Shown one piece after another: positions 42,596 to 54,155 of a stretch of 64,000 nucleotides of DNA. Below the pieces are notes generated by a model, which did not search any database, was not told the DNA's origin, and saw only the letters and a program-made list of their open reading frames with translations. The position numbers and the translations under genes are program-made. Source of the DNA: Camelus bactrianus. Its lineage: Eukaryota; Chordata; Mammalia; Artiodactyla; Camelidae. The stretch spans positions 63,415,501 through 63,479,500 of the forward strand of contig NC_133544.1 of assembly GCF_048773025.1 (NCBI RefSeq), given 5' to 3'. The first letter of the stretch is position 1, and each line of letters starts with the position of its first letter.

Positions 42596-44052
42596 CTGCC
42601 ACCTCTTCAGAGTCGCACACCTCGAGTCAAGGTGGAAGCTACAGTGTCCCAAAGTAGGAGAGGATTCAGACATGTATCCCTGAGACCAGGGTGGTCCTCA
42701 TTCTGTGGCAGACCTTCCACCAGAGGCTCGTCCTCATCCTGGGCCCAGCTCCCGCCTTGATGCAGGTGTGCGGTACCCACGGCGGCCACCTCCGCCTCTG
42801 GGGGGCTCTGCTGGGGCCCGCCCTCACCCTCGGGGAGGGTTCCCTCAGCTGCTTGAGCCTTTGGAGAATCACCCAAGGAGCTAAGAAACTTTTCAGAAAT
42901 ACAACTGATGGCCAGAGAGGCAGGTGGCCTCTTTGGTGTGTGGTGGGGTTGGTGCTGGGGGTTGGGGGGGCATGAGAGTCAGGGATCACAGGAGGGAGAG
43001 AGGAGTTAGCGAGCGGAGTGGGAGATGGAAGGAAAGGCCCTGGAGTGGAAGGGTCTGAAGACAGAAGTAAGAAGGGCGGACATCCAGCAACAGCTGATGT
43101 CAAAATTCATCCCGCTCTGCTGTGTGAGAACACAGGAGTTCCAGGGGAAAGAAATGTCCCCGGCTCTGCCAGTCGCCCTGACCTATTTACTACCTTTTAA
43201 CCTCCTGCAACAACCTCTCCCAGTGCAGCTGAGAAGGGCCACACCACAAACGGCCGCCCCCCTCCCTGTCTCGTTTCTGTCTCACGGAGCCATCTGCCCA
43301 AATGTTCTACACGACAGGGCAGACACAGAAAGAGACTCAGGATTCTGTTTCTTTCTTTCTAATTAGGCTGTCAATCTGTTTAGCTAATAAGTCCTACGAA
43401 GTGTCTTAATCTCTTCCAAGGAAAGGAGTCATATAAATGCAAAACAGCAGCAGCCATAAGTCAAATGGCTTGCTGGGGATCTTTTCTTTGTGTGCTGAGA
43501 TGTTATTAAATAGAAGGAAAACTTGCCCGGTGGAGAGAAGACAGACTGGGGCAAAAAAAACCCCACCACAGCATTTGTTTTTATTAGGCTGAGTCTATAC
43601 AGCACAAAGTAAAACAGATCTGGCAATTATTTAGGTAATGTGACAGTCAATTCAGGTGATTTTGAGCACAAAAAAAGTGTCTCGAGGAAGGGCCCAAATA
43701 TTTGGATCAGCCACTGACATTAATCAAATTAACTGGACGATTGTGCTGTATAGACACCAGCTAATAAATGGGCTCTGAGATGGTTCTTCTGAAAGGGTTA
43801 CATTTATAAACTTAACATTAAAACTGGCCCAATATTTATCCCCACTCTTTTCATGTCAGCACCGCAACTGACATTTCCCATTTTTTTCTTTCAACACCTC
43901 TTACATTTTGAGCTGCGAAGGTAAGGGTGACCTTCTCTCCCTGGAGAGTCTTATCAGGTTAACACACGGAAGCTCATTTAGAAATTCATTAGGTGTCTGG
44001 GACGTGAGAGCTGGTCCTTAACAGATTAAGGGCTTTTCTCAAGTGGCAAAGG
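42596..44052. other. TRAJ35-TRAJ36 spacer, copy 1 of a duplicated block
   Basis: A GC-rich stretch at 42.7-43.0 kb, then AT-rich DNA. Bases 43773-43991 are repeated at 45253-45471 (separate entry). Confidence 0.6.
43773..43991. repeat. 219-bp intra-locus duplicated block, copy 1
   Basis: Same length and order as 45253-45471, with shared words such as ggtaagggtgaccttctc, ctggagagtcttatcaggtt, aacacac and gaagctcatttagaaattca. About nine in ten bases agree by eye. The offset is 1480 bp, so the copies bracket TRAJ36 and TRAJ37. Confidence 0.9.
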
Positions 44053-44058
44053 ACTTAC

Positions 44059-44119
44059 GGGGAATGACGGTGAGTCCTGTTCCAGTCCCAAAGACAAGCC
44101 GGTTTCCCCCGGAAGTTGG
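44059..44119 (-). CDS. TRAJ36: TCR alpha joining segment 36
   Basis: Peptide PTSGGNRLVFGTGTGLTVIP (human QTGANNLFFGTGTRLTVIP); Gly replaces the usual Arg after FGTGT. Donor GTAAGT (44053-44058). RSS 44120-44147: consensus heptamer cacagtg, nonamer acaaaatcc. Confidence 0.94.
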
Positions 44120-44147
44120 CACAGTGTTTCTGCCCAGTACAAAATCC

Positions 44148-44761
44148 CTTTACTCGGGGACACTTTCTTCCTCTGTAAAGCTCACCAGGGGTGCGCCATA
44201 CACATTTTGACTCCTACTTGCTGATAGCTTTTTACAAACCATCCTATGGAAAATGCTGTTTTCCATGGTTTTTAACCAAAAGCAAATAAAAAAACCCCCA
44301 ATCATCAACAGTTTTCCATCTCTCCTCCCCATTTTTTTTTCAAACAAAGGCTTGTCATTTCCATGTTACCCATTTTCCCCTTGACAGACAGTTCTTCGAG
44401 AATTCTAGCAGGTACAGGAGTGGTTTCTACTGTAACATGCTATTCTGTAAGATCACCTTTATTTTTGGTGCACCTTTCATGTTTGATGTTTTTATGCCTC
44501 CCATGAATTTCTCTCAGTGTTACCCTAGACACTCCAGACCTAGCTCACCTCAAGTCCTGCTCTCTTTTTTTTTTGCCACTAGCTGTAACCAACTGGGATA
44601 GAAAGGACCATATCCACCAGGCTTTACACATATGCTCCTTACTTGTAAAAAAGAAAAATAAAACCTAAAAATATGAGTCTTTGCTTAGAAATTGAAAAGG
44701 TAGAGAAGATTAACCAAAGAATAATCTTACTGGTGACTATGGCTCCTTCTGGAACATTCAG
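44148..44761. other. TRAJ36-TRAJ37 spacer
   Basis: Nothing recognised apart from short T and A runs. Confidence 0.5.
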
Positions 44762-44767
44762 ACCTAC

Positions 44768-44829
44768 CTGGTTTTACTTGTAACATGGTTCCCTGCCCAA
44801 AGGCGAGTTTTCCTGTGTTACTAGAGCCA
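44768..44829 (-). CDS. TRAJ37: TCR alpha joining segment 37
   Basis: Peptide GSSNTGKLAFGQGTMLQVKP (human GSGNTGKLIFGQGTTLQVKP). Donor GTAGGT (44762-44767). RSS 44830-44857: heptamer cactgta, nonamer acaaaaact. Confidence 0.95.
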
Positions 44830-44924
44830 CACTGTAATGCTGCCCTTTACAAAAACTTTAAAAGGAGATCACTTTTCCCCCCTTCCTTCCCTCCAGTAAC
44901 CTGATCTAGTAACAAAAACTAGTA

Positions 44925-45170
44925 TTTATTGAAGACTTACTATGTGCCGTCACTATTCAAGGCCCTTGGGAGGTACTAACACTTTTTATCTTGTAACAGT
45001 GCAGCAAACAAGGTACTATTATTATCCCCATTTAACAGATGAGAAAATTGAGGCATAAAGAGGTTAGGTAATGTGCCTGCAGTCACATGGCTAATAAACA
45101 GCAGTGTTAAGGTTTGCCAGGCAGTCTGATTCCAAAATTCACCTATAGTGGCCATACCTTTCATTAGCCT
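44925..45170 (-). repeat. MIR SINE, minus orientation
   Basis: Shows gaagacttactatgtgccgt, ttattatccccatttaacag, a GAGAAAATTGAGGCATAAAGAGGTTAGGTAA stretch and an antisense MIR core end. Confidence 0.8.
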
Positions 45171-45252
45171 TAAAAAATTCTGGGTTCCCCTTTAAAGTGT
45201 GCATACCAGTAACATTGACAAAATAGTTAGCTCATCGAGCCTAACAGCTGTA

Positions 45253-45471
45253 CCCTGAGCTGGTTCTCCTGAAAGGCTTACATTTCATAAACTTAATATT
45301 AAAGCTGGTTCAATATTTATACCCAGTCTCTTCATTTTGGCACTGCAATTGACATTTCCCAACTTTTCTTGCAACACGTGACTTGCATTTAGAGCTGCAA
45401 AGGTAAGGGTGACCTTCTCCCTGGAGAGTCTTATCAGGTTAACACACAGAAGCTCATTTAGAAATTCATTA
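45253..45471. repeat. 219-bp intra-locus duplicated block, copy 2
   Basis: Partner of 43773-43991 in direct orientation. Sequence outside the block differs beyond both ends. Confidence 0.9.
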
Positions 45472-46299
45472 ACGCCTATAGCAAAGATGCCTTTCCCAAA
45501 GGCCCTTGGCTTCGCTGTAAAACACCCCTCCTCTCCCCACAGCTCCAGCCTGGAGCTCCAGAGCTTCCCTGGGAGCTAGCTCCGGCCAAAGCCACAGCAA
45601 CCTCTGCTGGGAACACAGTCTGGTTGCACAAAGCACAGTTCTAAACAGGGTAGGGGGTCTCAAAGATGCTCCTGAAGATTCTTGGAGAGGAGAACTTTCC
45701 AGGGGAGGCCAGAATCAGGATAAATCTATGAAACTAACCCCTTTCCTCTTACTTCTAGCAAATCCACCAGAAGGCTGTGAGCCAAGGAGAACTGAGAGAT
45801 GCAGAAATGGTATGCTAAATCTGAGTCATTCTGGATAATCCATGGTGGGGAGGTATCCCCAAGGGAGGTCACTTGGATGGCCATAAGTCCAGGGAGTTCC
45901 CAGCAGCACTTGAATTATCTTTGGCGGCTGGGAAACAGCATTTACCAATGACCCACGGTGAGGCTGGTACAGTTTGGACTAAGGAGGCTGTAACACATGA
46001 TGCATATTTTCGCCCTGTTTAAATGACAATGCTCCCTGATGGCCCTTTTTGAAATGGGCCCACCTATTCACTCCGTAAGAAAACAGTCTAACAGTTCAAC
46101 TGCCTTCCTTCCCTGCACTTCTGGATCCCCCTGTCTAGTTAATCTGATTGAGGGGTAGGCAAGGGCTCAGCTAGGGTGGACAGGAGAAAAACAAGACTCA
46201 TTACTGCACATTGGAAACATGAGGGCTAAAGAAGGAGACTGTTTCTGAGATACTTCAAACTGCACAGACAGCTTTGAGAGAGTTAATTTGAAGACTTAC

Positions 46300-46361
46300 T
46301 TGGATTTACTGCCAGGCTTGTCCCCAATCCCCAAATCAGCTTACGGTTGTTGCCAATATTA
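46300..46361 (-). CDS. TRAJ38: TCR alpha joining segment 38
   Basis: Peptide NIGNNRKLIWGLGTSLAVNP, one residue from human NAGNNRKLIWGLGTSLAVNP, including the WGLG variant. Donor GTAAGT (46294-46299). RSS 46362-46389: heptamer cacagtc, nonamer acggaaagt. Confidence 0.96.
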
Positions 46362-46389
46362 CACAGTCATAGAAAGCTTTACGGAAAGT

Positions 46390-46935
46390 AACCAGCCAGT
46401 GTCTACCAGGAAATCCCTTTCAATCCCCCAAATCCAGCCAGCGTGCTCCTCCAGCTGGGATCCTGGCCAAAGAAGCAGCAGGGAAGACTTGTTTATTATC
46501 ATGGTCAATTCACAGCATGGTTGGGACAGAAAGACTCTTTTGAGGTTAAATGGTTCATTCTCCCAACCTCCAGACTGAGCTGTCCCCTCACCAGTCCAGC
46601 AGGGAGTAGCGAAATCCTGACAAAGCCCCTGGAGAAGGGTCTCCCACTCCAGTGCTCACCGGTCCCCGCGCTCAGCACAGACTTTCTGACCCAGATGGTT
46701 AAGACAAAAGGGACAAGGAATCTGTTATTCTCCAGCTTATCTGTTCCTGTGCCAGATGACTACATAGGTGCCAGTTTTCACATGCACATGGCATGTATAT
46801 ACACTATGTAATCAGTAGGATTAATGATTAGAATTAACCTTAAAAAAGCTGGCTGGTGAAAACAGCCCCCAAATCAAGTTTAGAGCTATGGCTTCCTTTA
46901 GAAATCAGAGCATTCATTATGGATTCAGCAGAGAT
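46390..46935. other. TRAJ38-TRAJ39 spacer
   Basis: Nothing recognised. Confidence 0.5.
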
Positions 46936-46941
46936 ACTCAC

Positions 46942-47004
46942 AGGGTTTGACCATTAACCTTGTTCCCCCTCCAAACGTGAACGTGCTGCCTGCATTATTA
47001 TTCA
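46942..47004 (-). CDS. TRAJ39: TCR alpha joining segment 39
   Basis: Peptide NNNAGSTFTFGGGTRLMVKP (human NNNAGNMLTFGGGTRLMVKP). Donor GTGAGT (46936-46941). RSS 47005-47032: consensus heptamer cacagtg, nonamer gcaaaaacc. Confidence 0.96.
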
Positions 47005-47032
47005 CACAGTGCTCTTCAGCTCAGCAAAAACC

Positions 47033-49038
47033 TCCCAGAAACCAAGCTAGGTTTTCCCTAAAGATCTTCTGGAAGAAGCGATACCGTGAGCATAGAGAAT
47101 ATTAAGTAATTGTCACAGTAATAACCTGGCACAGAATCGTAGCACCAGCTTGGATTTCAGGACTCTTTCCACATTGGATGAACGGAAGATAGTCTTTCTA
47201 AATATTCTAAAGAAGGAGTTTTCCCTCACAAGCTCACAATACTGACTGCCAAAATCCTAGCATCCTCTGGTGTTTTAGATAGTAATTCTCCAGGGATTCT
47301 GAAGATCATATACCTCATTTGGACAAAATAGGAAGAGTTTATGTCCCTGGCACCAAAGCCAAAGCAGTCAGAGATACTACCGTCACAGTGAGAGAGGACT
47401 AGGGCAGCTCCCACTGCCCACCTGGCAAGATGGGTGGGCATGTCGGTCCCCTTTCAGGGTGCTGGAGCCAGACACCTCCGACCGAGGTCCAGCTCCTGGG
47501 GCATCTAAGGGGATTCCCACCCTTTCTCCTTCCACAGAACTCGAGACGGGCACAGGCACTGGTCAGCCCTGGGGTTCACCCCCAACTCCAGCTCCAGACC
47601 TCTTCATCCCCAGCTTAGACGGTCACCAGGAAAAGGACTCTCACCAGCTTCTCTCTTTGTCCTAGTGGAGACTTTCCCATTCTCACTGCCCCTTTCCTGG
47701 GAGATCTAACCAGAAATCATTTTCTTACAAGTAGCTTCTCCTATCCTGTCTAGGTGATCCTTTTGAACTTCTCTCAACTTTGAGGTAACTTAAAAGAAAA
47801 ATCTCAGGGGGAAACTCCATGGGCACCAGTGCTGAGTGTACAGCAAGCTGCCCTCCCTCTTCCTCACCTCCTGCCACCTGGACGACCAGGGGCTTAACAG
47901 CCAACAATCTGGGATGGACCGCTCGAGAGGGAACCCAAGAAACAGGCAGGTAATATGGCCACCCATACACTTCCCACTTGGATTTAGTCAGTGTTGTTTC
48001 TCCTCCGGAGAGTATCTCCTGACGGACACACCCCTCCTCCCCACCCCCATCACAGAAGAAGCCTCTTCCTTCCTACTTTTGCCTGCTGGATTTCTTCCCC
48101 AAGCCGCCTTAATTTTAAAAAAGGGATATAGTTTCTCAAGTTCCCCCTATGAAATGAAGTCTGGTGATAACCTGTCCTGGGTCGGTCTCCTGGCCAAGTT
48201 TTCAGGGGTGGGCCCCTGGGGTCTGATTCATGGACACTGGGTACAGGTGTGGGCATGTGTAAGCATTCAGGGGAAGCAGGTGTCCAGTTTGCCTGGGGCA
48301 GAGCATTTGAGAAAGGGAAGAGCTGGAAATAGACTTGGAGAAAAGAAAGAGCTCAGATTTTAGAGAGGCTAAGAAGCGGACGTGGTGGTTACTCAGAACA
48401 TGAATGCTCAGATAAAGCGTTGAGTTGGACAAAGGAGAGGCATAAAGAGGGGTAGGAAAAGTGAGTGAAAAATGTGGAATTAGAGTACAGTTTTGAAAGA
48501 ATTCCTGTGCTTAGGGGAGTCTCTCAAAGTCTTTAGCTAGTAAATATTTTTCTAATAATTAATATAACTCTTATGAAATTAGTGGTAGTTTCATCCTGGT
48601 GAGCCTCCAAGAGTAGAGGGACCCAGAATGGTCACTTCGGACAGCCGTAATTTTTGCTTCCATAGTTTATAACAAGTATTTCCCTTCTTTTACCTTCCCT
48701 TGCCTCTCAAACACCAGCAACGTTGAAAATAGCCTGCCTTAGAGAAAGACAAATATCATATGATACCACTTAAATGTGGACTCTAAAAGAAATGATGCAA
48801 ATGAACTTATTTACAAAACAGAAAGAGACTCACAGACTTGGAAGACAAACTTAAGGTTACCAAAGGGGAAAAGTGGGGGCGGGGGGGGATAAATAAGGAG
48901 TTTGGGATTAGCAGATATAAACTAGTATATATAAAATAGATAAACAACAAGATCCGAATGTATAGCACAGGGAAGTACATTCAATATCTTGTAATAACCT
49001 ATAATGAAAAAGAATATGAAAAGTATATATATAAAAAA

Positions 49039-49091
<53 letters not shown>

Positions 49092-49179
49092 TGAATCACT
49101 ATGCTGTACACCAGAAACTAACACAACATTATAAATCAACTATACTTCAAAAAAAAAAAAAGTCTGTCTTGCTTGTAAT
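47033..49179. other. TRAJ39-TRAJ40 spacer with L1 3' end
   Basis: The right end is an L1 3' region (48745-49160) abutting TRAJ40; the remaining 1.7 kb is unrecognised. A 175-codon + frame (47836-48363) has no family feature. Confidence 0.55.
48745..49160 (+). repeat. L1 LINE 3' region with (TA)n and A tail
   Basis: Carries agagaaagacaaatatcata, a gactctaaaagaaatgatgc stretch, acagaaagagactcacagac, a G-rich run near 48880 and a (TA)n of about 50 bp at 49038-49088. It ends ctgtacaccagaaactaaca plus an A11 tail only 20 bp before the TRAJ40 donor region. Confidence 0.88.
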
Positions 49180-49185
49180 ACTCAC

Positions 49186-49242
49186 TTGTTAAAACCTGCA
49201 AGCTAGTGCCTGCTCCAAAGGTATATTTGTAGTTTCCTGAGT
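49186..49242 (-). CDS. TRAJ40: TCR alpha joining segment 40
   Basis: Peptide SGNYKYTFGAGTSLQVLT (human TTSGTYKYIFGTGTRLKVLA). Donor GTGAGT (49180-49185). RSS 49243-49270: heptamer cactgtg, nonamer acataaacc. An L1 tail lies just 3' in coding sense. Confidence 0.94.
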
Positions 49243-49270
49243 CACTGTGCTCTGTGGCTCTACATAAACC

Positions 49271-50877
49271 TATATAAGGCTCCCATCTCTTGGAGTAACT
49301 TTGCTGTCGATTGGTAGGATATTGTATGTACTTTCTCCATCGAAGGTCTTGACCTCATGTTTTTCTAAAAGGGATTTACTTGGAATAATAGCTCAGTTCA
49401 TACTGAGAGTCTTCGTGCTTCAGTGAGGTCTGAGCTTGGAAAACTTCCTCAGTCTCATGCTATGTTTATCTTCAGCCTGTTTATTAAGTAAAGAGGCTGT
49501 TTTAAGAAACATGTTGGGATTTAAACATCTAAGGGTTGGTTGAACCCTTCAAAGTACTCCCTTTAGGACTGTCTCTGAGAGTCAGTGTGTGGACCACACA
49601 GACACACCAGCAGCATTGTTTTATAGTCATACCTCATTTTGGAACCAAAACAGCACCAGTAAATAGTTTTGAGTCTCTCCTTTGTTTATAAGTCATGCTC
49701 TGAAAGCCTTTGGATTATTCATAAAAATGAAATCCATCTTTAAAAGATAAAGCCATCATGGCTTCCACCAGAAGAATGTTCTGGGGGCTTTTGAGGGCTA
49801 ATTCAAAAGAGGGGGTGAGCAATTGGACAGTGAGGGGGACCAGAGTGCGCGCCACTTCGGGCTGAGTGGTTTGACTGGCCCACTCAGTTAGAAGTAGAAA
49901 CTCTGTGTGTTAACAAAGCAGCCCCGTTACCTTATTGTCACACCTGGTTCAGGCACGGAGGATGGTTGACAAAACACAGCTGAAACGTGAGATGACAGGC
50001 ATTTCTGCAGAGAGTGTGCCCGCTAGGAATACACTCTGGTTTCTGTAATTCTAGCAGAAAAAACCCCAAACCAAAACCCCCAAACACTGAACTCTGTAAG
50101 TGTGGAGAAAGCCTGTAAATGTTCAGTCTTGCTTTCTATAATCCGTCTTTCTTACCCTCTCCCTGACAGCTTCACAACTCAGATAAACATTCTGCTTTAT
50201 CATGGATAACCCCGTGGAGCTGGGGAGGCTTCCAAGGTACGGGGATTCTCAGTCGCCCCCACAGGGTGGGCCAGCCAGGCTAGGTGAAGCCAAGAAGTCC
50301 ATGTGGGGAACTACTTTGTCTTTGGAGTGAAGAGGGGGTTTCCACAGACATGACCCATCGAGAGAGCTGTCTTCTCTCCAGAGAACGTTTATTATTCTGC
50401 TATCATCCCAGCAGAGGAAAGCTGTGAGAAGCTTGTAACTCCTGCTGCCCACCCCTCACCCAAGCCCTCAGTCCACTCGCCAGATTTTCCATTTGTACCA
50501 GGCGGCGTGGCATCAGTGCAGCTGGGTCCTCACCACTTGTCTGTTAAGGACACACTTCCCTGGCTACACGCTGCTGCCTTGGTAGCCCCCCTTTTCATTG
50601 GTTTGTTTCTGTCTCTATCACAAAGCTTTCCCCCCTCTTATCTCTGCCTCTTTCCCAAAGCCTCAATGTGCCTTGTGGACCTTCAAGAAACACTGACTAC
50701 CATATTCATACAATTTATCAAACTGCCCATAGACCTGATAACCAAACCCAGCCTCCTGGGGAACACGTACTCCTACCTTGTTCACACATCCGACAGAGTT
50801 AACAACTGCACGCGCAACGAAGCGATTAAATTTAGACCCTTTGGGTCTCTTTCCAGAAAGGATAGTTAACCACAAGA
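49271..50877. other. TRAJ40-TRAJ41 spacer
   Basis: 1.6 kb without a recognised repeat or J unit. Confidence 0.45.
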
Positions 50878-50883
50878 GCTCAC

Positions 50884-50945
50884 CAGGTGTGACCAGCAGC
50901 GAGGTGCCTTTGCCAAAGTTGAGTGCATACCCCGTGCCTGAGTTC
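50884..50945 (-). CDS. TRAJ41: TCR alpha joining segment 41
   Basis: Peptide NSGTGYALNFGKGTSLLVTP (human NSNSGYALNFGKGTSLLVTP). Donor GTGAGC (50878-50883). RSS 50946-50973: consensus heptamer cacagtg, nonamer acaaaaaca. Confidence 0.96.
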
Positions 50946-50973
50946 CACAGTGCATTTTCCCTAAACAAAAACA

Positions 50974-51369
50974 CCCTCTCAGTGGCCGCTCTGCCTTGCT
51001 TCCTTCATGTGATCCTCCATTGAATCTAATGCCTAAAAACCAATCACCTGGCTGGTCATGCAGACCATGGCCTCTTCCATGAGACCATTGCTGAGAAGGT
51101 CACCCACTCATCCCAGTGAGGTGAGTGGTCACTCCTGACAAGTGCCATCCTGTTACATGTCATGAAGCCCAGAAGCTTCCTTTGTCCAGCAGAGGAAAGT
51201 GCCCATCTGGACAGAGGACAGCCAGGGACATGGGCCAAGAGCAATTCTGTGGGCTCATGGGTGGAGGGCAGGTAGACATCACAGAGAAAGGGGTGAGCAA
51301 ATTTCTTCTCATTCACTCCGGGTTGTGCTTTGGCTGGCCTCACTGACTAGTCTCTGAGACCCCCCCACC
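50974..51369. other. TRAJ41-TRAJ42 spacer
   Basis: Nothing recognised. Confidence 0.5.
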
Positions 51370-51375
51370 ACTTAC

Positions 51376-51441
51376 TTGGTTTAACAGAAAGTCCAGTGCC
51401 TTTTCCAAAGATGAGCTTTCCTTGGCTGCCTCCATAATTCA
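51376..51441 (-). CDS. TRAJ42: TCR alpha joining segment 42
   Basis: Peptide N then YGGSQGKLIFGKGTGLSVKP (human NYGGSQGNLIFGKGTKLSVKP). Donor GTAAGT (51370-51375). RSS 51442-51469: heptamer cacagtc, nonamer acaataatc. Confidence 0.96.
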
Positions 51442-51469
51442 CACAGTCATATGGGGCCTTACAATAATC

Positions 51470-52197
51470 AGTGGGTGGGAAGGATGGAGGGGGAGACTGA
51501 ACCAGGGAGCCCACTTTCCCCTCTAGTGGAAGTCTCACCACTTTGCAGACTCAGCTCCCAGCTCCTTGGCAGGGGGAGGACATTCCTCTCAAAATAACAG
51601 CTGGCTGTGCAGATAGATCTGGGCTTGATCTTAAACCACCAGGATTGCTCCCAGAATACTGGATTCTGATGGCCGACTCATGCCTGAGACCCACGGGACA
51701 GTTGCAGGGTCAGGCAGAGACATGCCATCTAGCAGAGGTGGTCAACACTGGGGTCAGAGAGTGGTGATTTGGGGGACCAGGGACCATGACACTTTCATAG
51801 TTCTTACAAAGAATAACAACAACAACAAAACCCAACCAAAACCCCAACAAAAGAGTTGATTGCACTCCTCTTGGAGAGAAGGGGGTCTTCTTGAGGAAAA
51901 CCTGATTTCTGAGTTGTCACGTCTTTTTACTTGGTCTTCTCACAGAATATGGGTTTCACATATCATCAGCATTTCTATATATCCAGAGCCAATGAAGAAA
52001 CCAGTGAAAATGTCTACTTCTTCATGACCTAATTCTTAGGATTGCCAGATTTCATCAACAAGCAGACTTTCAACCAGCTCAGGAACAAAGAAATTGGTAC
52101 ATCTCCCCTCTTGGGAGACGCAGTGTCTTAATCGCACTAAACTGCATGGAACAGCACTGCCCCTCAGGTCAGCCTTTGAGGTTGACCCGCTCCCCTC
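51470..52197. other. TRAJ42-TRAJ43 spacer
   Basis: An AAC-rich stretch near 51810-51850; otherwise nothing recognised. Confidence 0.5.
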
Positions 52198-52203
52198 ACT
52201 CAC

Positions 52204-52260
52204 TTGGTTTTACTGTCAGTCTGGTTCCTGCTCCAAAGCGCGGGGCGTTGTTATTATTGC
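52204..52260 (-). CDS. TRAJ43: TCR alpha joining segment 43
   Basis: Peptide NNNNAPRFGAGTRLTVKP (human YNNNDMRFGAGTRLTVKP). Donor GTGAGT (52198-52203). RSS 52261-52288: heptamer cacagca, consensus nonamer acaaaaacc. Confidence 0.96.
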
Positions 52261-52288
52261 CACAGCAATACACCCTCTAACAAAAACC

Positions 52289-53300
52289 TCCCGGGCAAAG
52301 CTTGCAGCCAAGCTCCCAGTATGGTATGGCAGGGACAAAGGGGAGAGGCACTGACTAAAGACCACAGCGCAGCAGTCCCATTCTCCTTCCTACAGGAATG
52401 GGGCCATTTTGTCATGTTTCTAGGCTGAAAAGTGGGTGCTTCCCAGCACACTGAATGCAGCTAATCCAGACCCCAGATTGGCACTCTGAGACATCTAATC
52501 GCTTTCAAACAGCTTCCCAAACTGTGTGTAAACCCACACCACAAACAAATCATGCCCAAACACACGATTTGTCTTCAGGGACCACTGTATATGAGGTACT
52601 GCCTGGTGGCATGCTCCAGAACTTTGATAATTTGCATCTTAATTATGGGTTCAAAATACTCAAGCTACTCATCTATATAATTTCATGCTAATTATCATGT
52701 AGTTACTTCATAATTGGTAAATAATGAAATGTGGCAGTGCTCTGGGGGAGAAAGTTGGCATCTGATTATGTTTTTGGAGGACTGAGTGTTTGTTTTAGTC
52801 CACCGAGGGTCTAACCCAATGATTCCTCTCAGAAGTTGAGTGTGTAGGATGTTAAGCAAGTTTCCTGAGAGTCACTTGAAACAGTCATTAGAAGGTCACT
52901 GTAGCCTGCTTCCTCCTATTCACACATATCATCCCTGAAAAGTTGTCAGGATAAGCATGGCTCTCTCCTCTCTGTTTGAGAGCCCTATTCATTCCGTTGC
53001 CCAGGGTGACAAAAATCCTGATGACAAATTAACTCCCAAACCTGCTGCTCCAAAGAAAACACACAGAGTCATGAAGACTGGAGAAGCCTGAAGCTGGGAG
53101 AAGTCTGTTTTCACAGTGGAAAGGAAAGCATCAGTAATAGAAATAAAAATATCACAAAGACTGATTGAATGCAGGTACCCTCAGTGAGACCACCTCCTGC
53201 AGAAAGGAAGGAAGGACCACAGGGACCTAGGATGTTCCCCTCTGGAGTCAGTATCCCCTGTTTTAAAGGAACATAGGGTTGTTACCTCATGGCTCCTACT
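52289..53300. other. TRAJ43-TRAJ44 spacer
   Basis: AT-rich centre; nothing recognised. Confidence 0.45.
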
Positions 53301-53306
53301 ACCTAC

Positions 53307-53369
53307 CAACGGTGACCCGAAGTCTTGTTCCAGTCCCAAAGATGAGTTTCCTGCCACTGCCAGTGGTGA
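53307..53369 (-). CDS. TRAJ44: TCR alpha joining segment 44
   Basis: Peptide TTGSGRKLIFGTGTRLRVTV, ending in a non-Pro residue as human TRAJ44 does (NTGTASKLTFGTGTRLQVTL). Donor GTAGGT (53301-53306). RSS 53370-53397: heptamer cactgtg, nonamer acagaaacg. Confidence 0.95.
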
Positions 53370-53397
53370 CACTGTGAGACACTCCACGACAGAAACG

Positions 53398-54149
53398 TGC
53401 TGTGGAGTTTCCATCTGGTTTCCACCCTCCACTCCCTTACTCAGTGCTCCCCCCCTGGATGGGCACATCCATCCCCATCTCCCAGACTCTGCAGGATTAA
53501 CCCTATGAGGGCAGCAGAGCTCTGGCCAGATACTTGCTTGACTAACACGCCCTGCCCATGGTCCTCTTTGACCTCAGCTGATCAAAGGATGCTGGCTAGT
53601 TGAGGGAGGCTGAGGAGTCGCCAAGTTCAATTCCCTGGACACTGGGAATCGAGCTCTTCATCCTTTCCCTTTCTGGGTTTTATGTTAATGAATCTCCCTT
53701 GTCAGGCTTGATGAGTGATGGGCCTCAGGAATCAAATGATTAATAACTATTCTAGCTTAAGGTCTCCAAGTCAGGCAGAGAAGAGGGCATGAAGACAGAA
53801 AAGGAGAAACAACCAAACCTCTATCCACACAGCCATTTCCACAATACCCATGAAAGCCATCTTCATTGCAAAGGTGCTGCTAACAAAACAGCCCATATAT
53901 ATTCACGCCTTGGTCCTCAGTGGTATCCTTTGTCTGCCAGAGCCCAGAATTCCCCAAAATGGTCAAATACATTCATGAAAGCACCCAAGGGGTCCTCCAA
54001 AGCCCAGACTATCACCTCCCCCATCTACACGGCTCTGTGCTCAGATGGGGCTGATACGGCAGTGGTACCAGAGGGTCAGCAGCCGTCAGCAGGGTTTGGG
54101 AATGTCCCCATGGGGACTGCGCTGAGACCTCCATCTCCCGGGCAGACGC
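53398..54149. other. TRAJ44-TRAJ45 spacer
   Basis: No repeat or J relic recognised. A 146-codon + frame (53789-54229) runs antisense through TRAJ45 and is taken as chance. Confidence 0.5.
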
Positions 54150-54155
54150 ACTTAC

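Larger units (their letters stand above)
44858..46293. other. TRAJ37-TRAJ38 spacer with MIR and duplicated block copy 2
   Basis: Antisense MIR at about 44925-45170, then the second copy of the 219-bp block (45253-45471). A short FGKG-coding word follows at about 45490-45500 but lacks RSS and donor. Confidence 0.6.

Noticed and set aside
47836-48363. 175-codon + strand open frame
   Set aside because: No recognisable domain; on the opposite strand to all supported genes.
49038-49088. CRISPR-like or satellite array
   Set aside because: Simple (TA)n microsatellite inside an L1 3'UTR.
49374-49420. Possible J 3' end (tttacttggaataatagctc)
   Set aside because: Resembles a donor plus J end, but no FGXG core or RSS follows.
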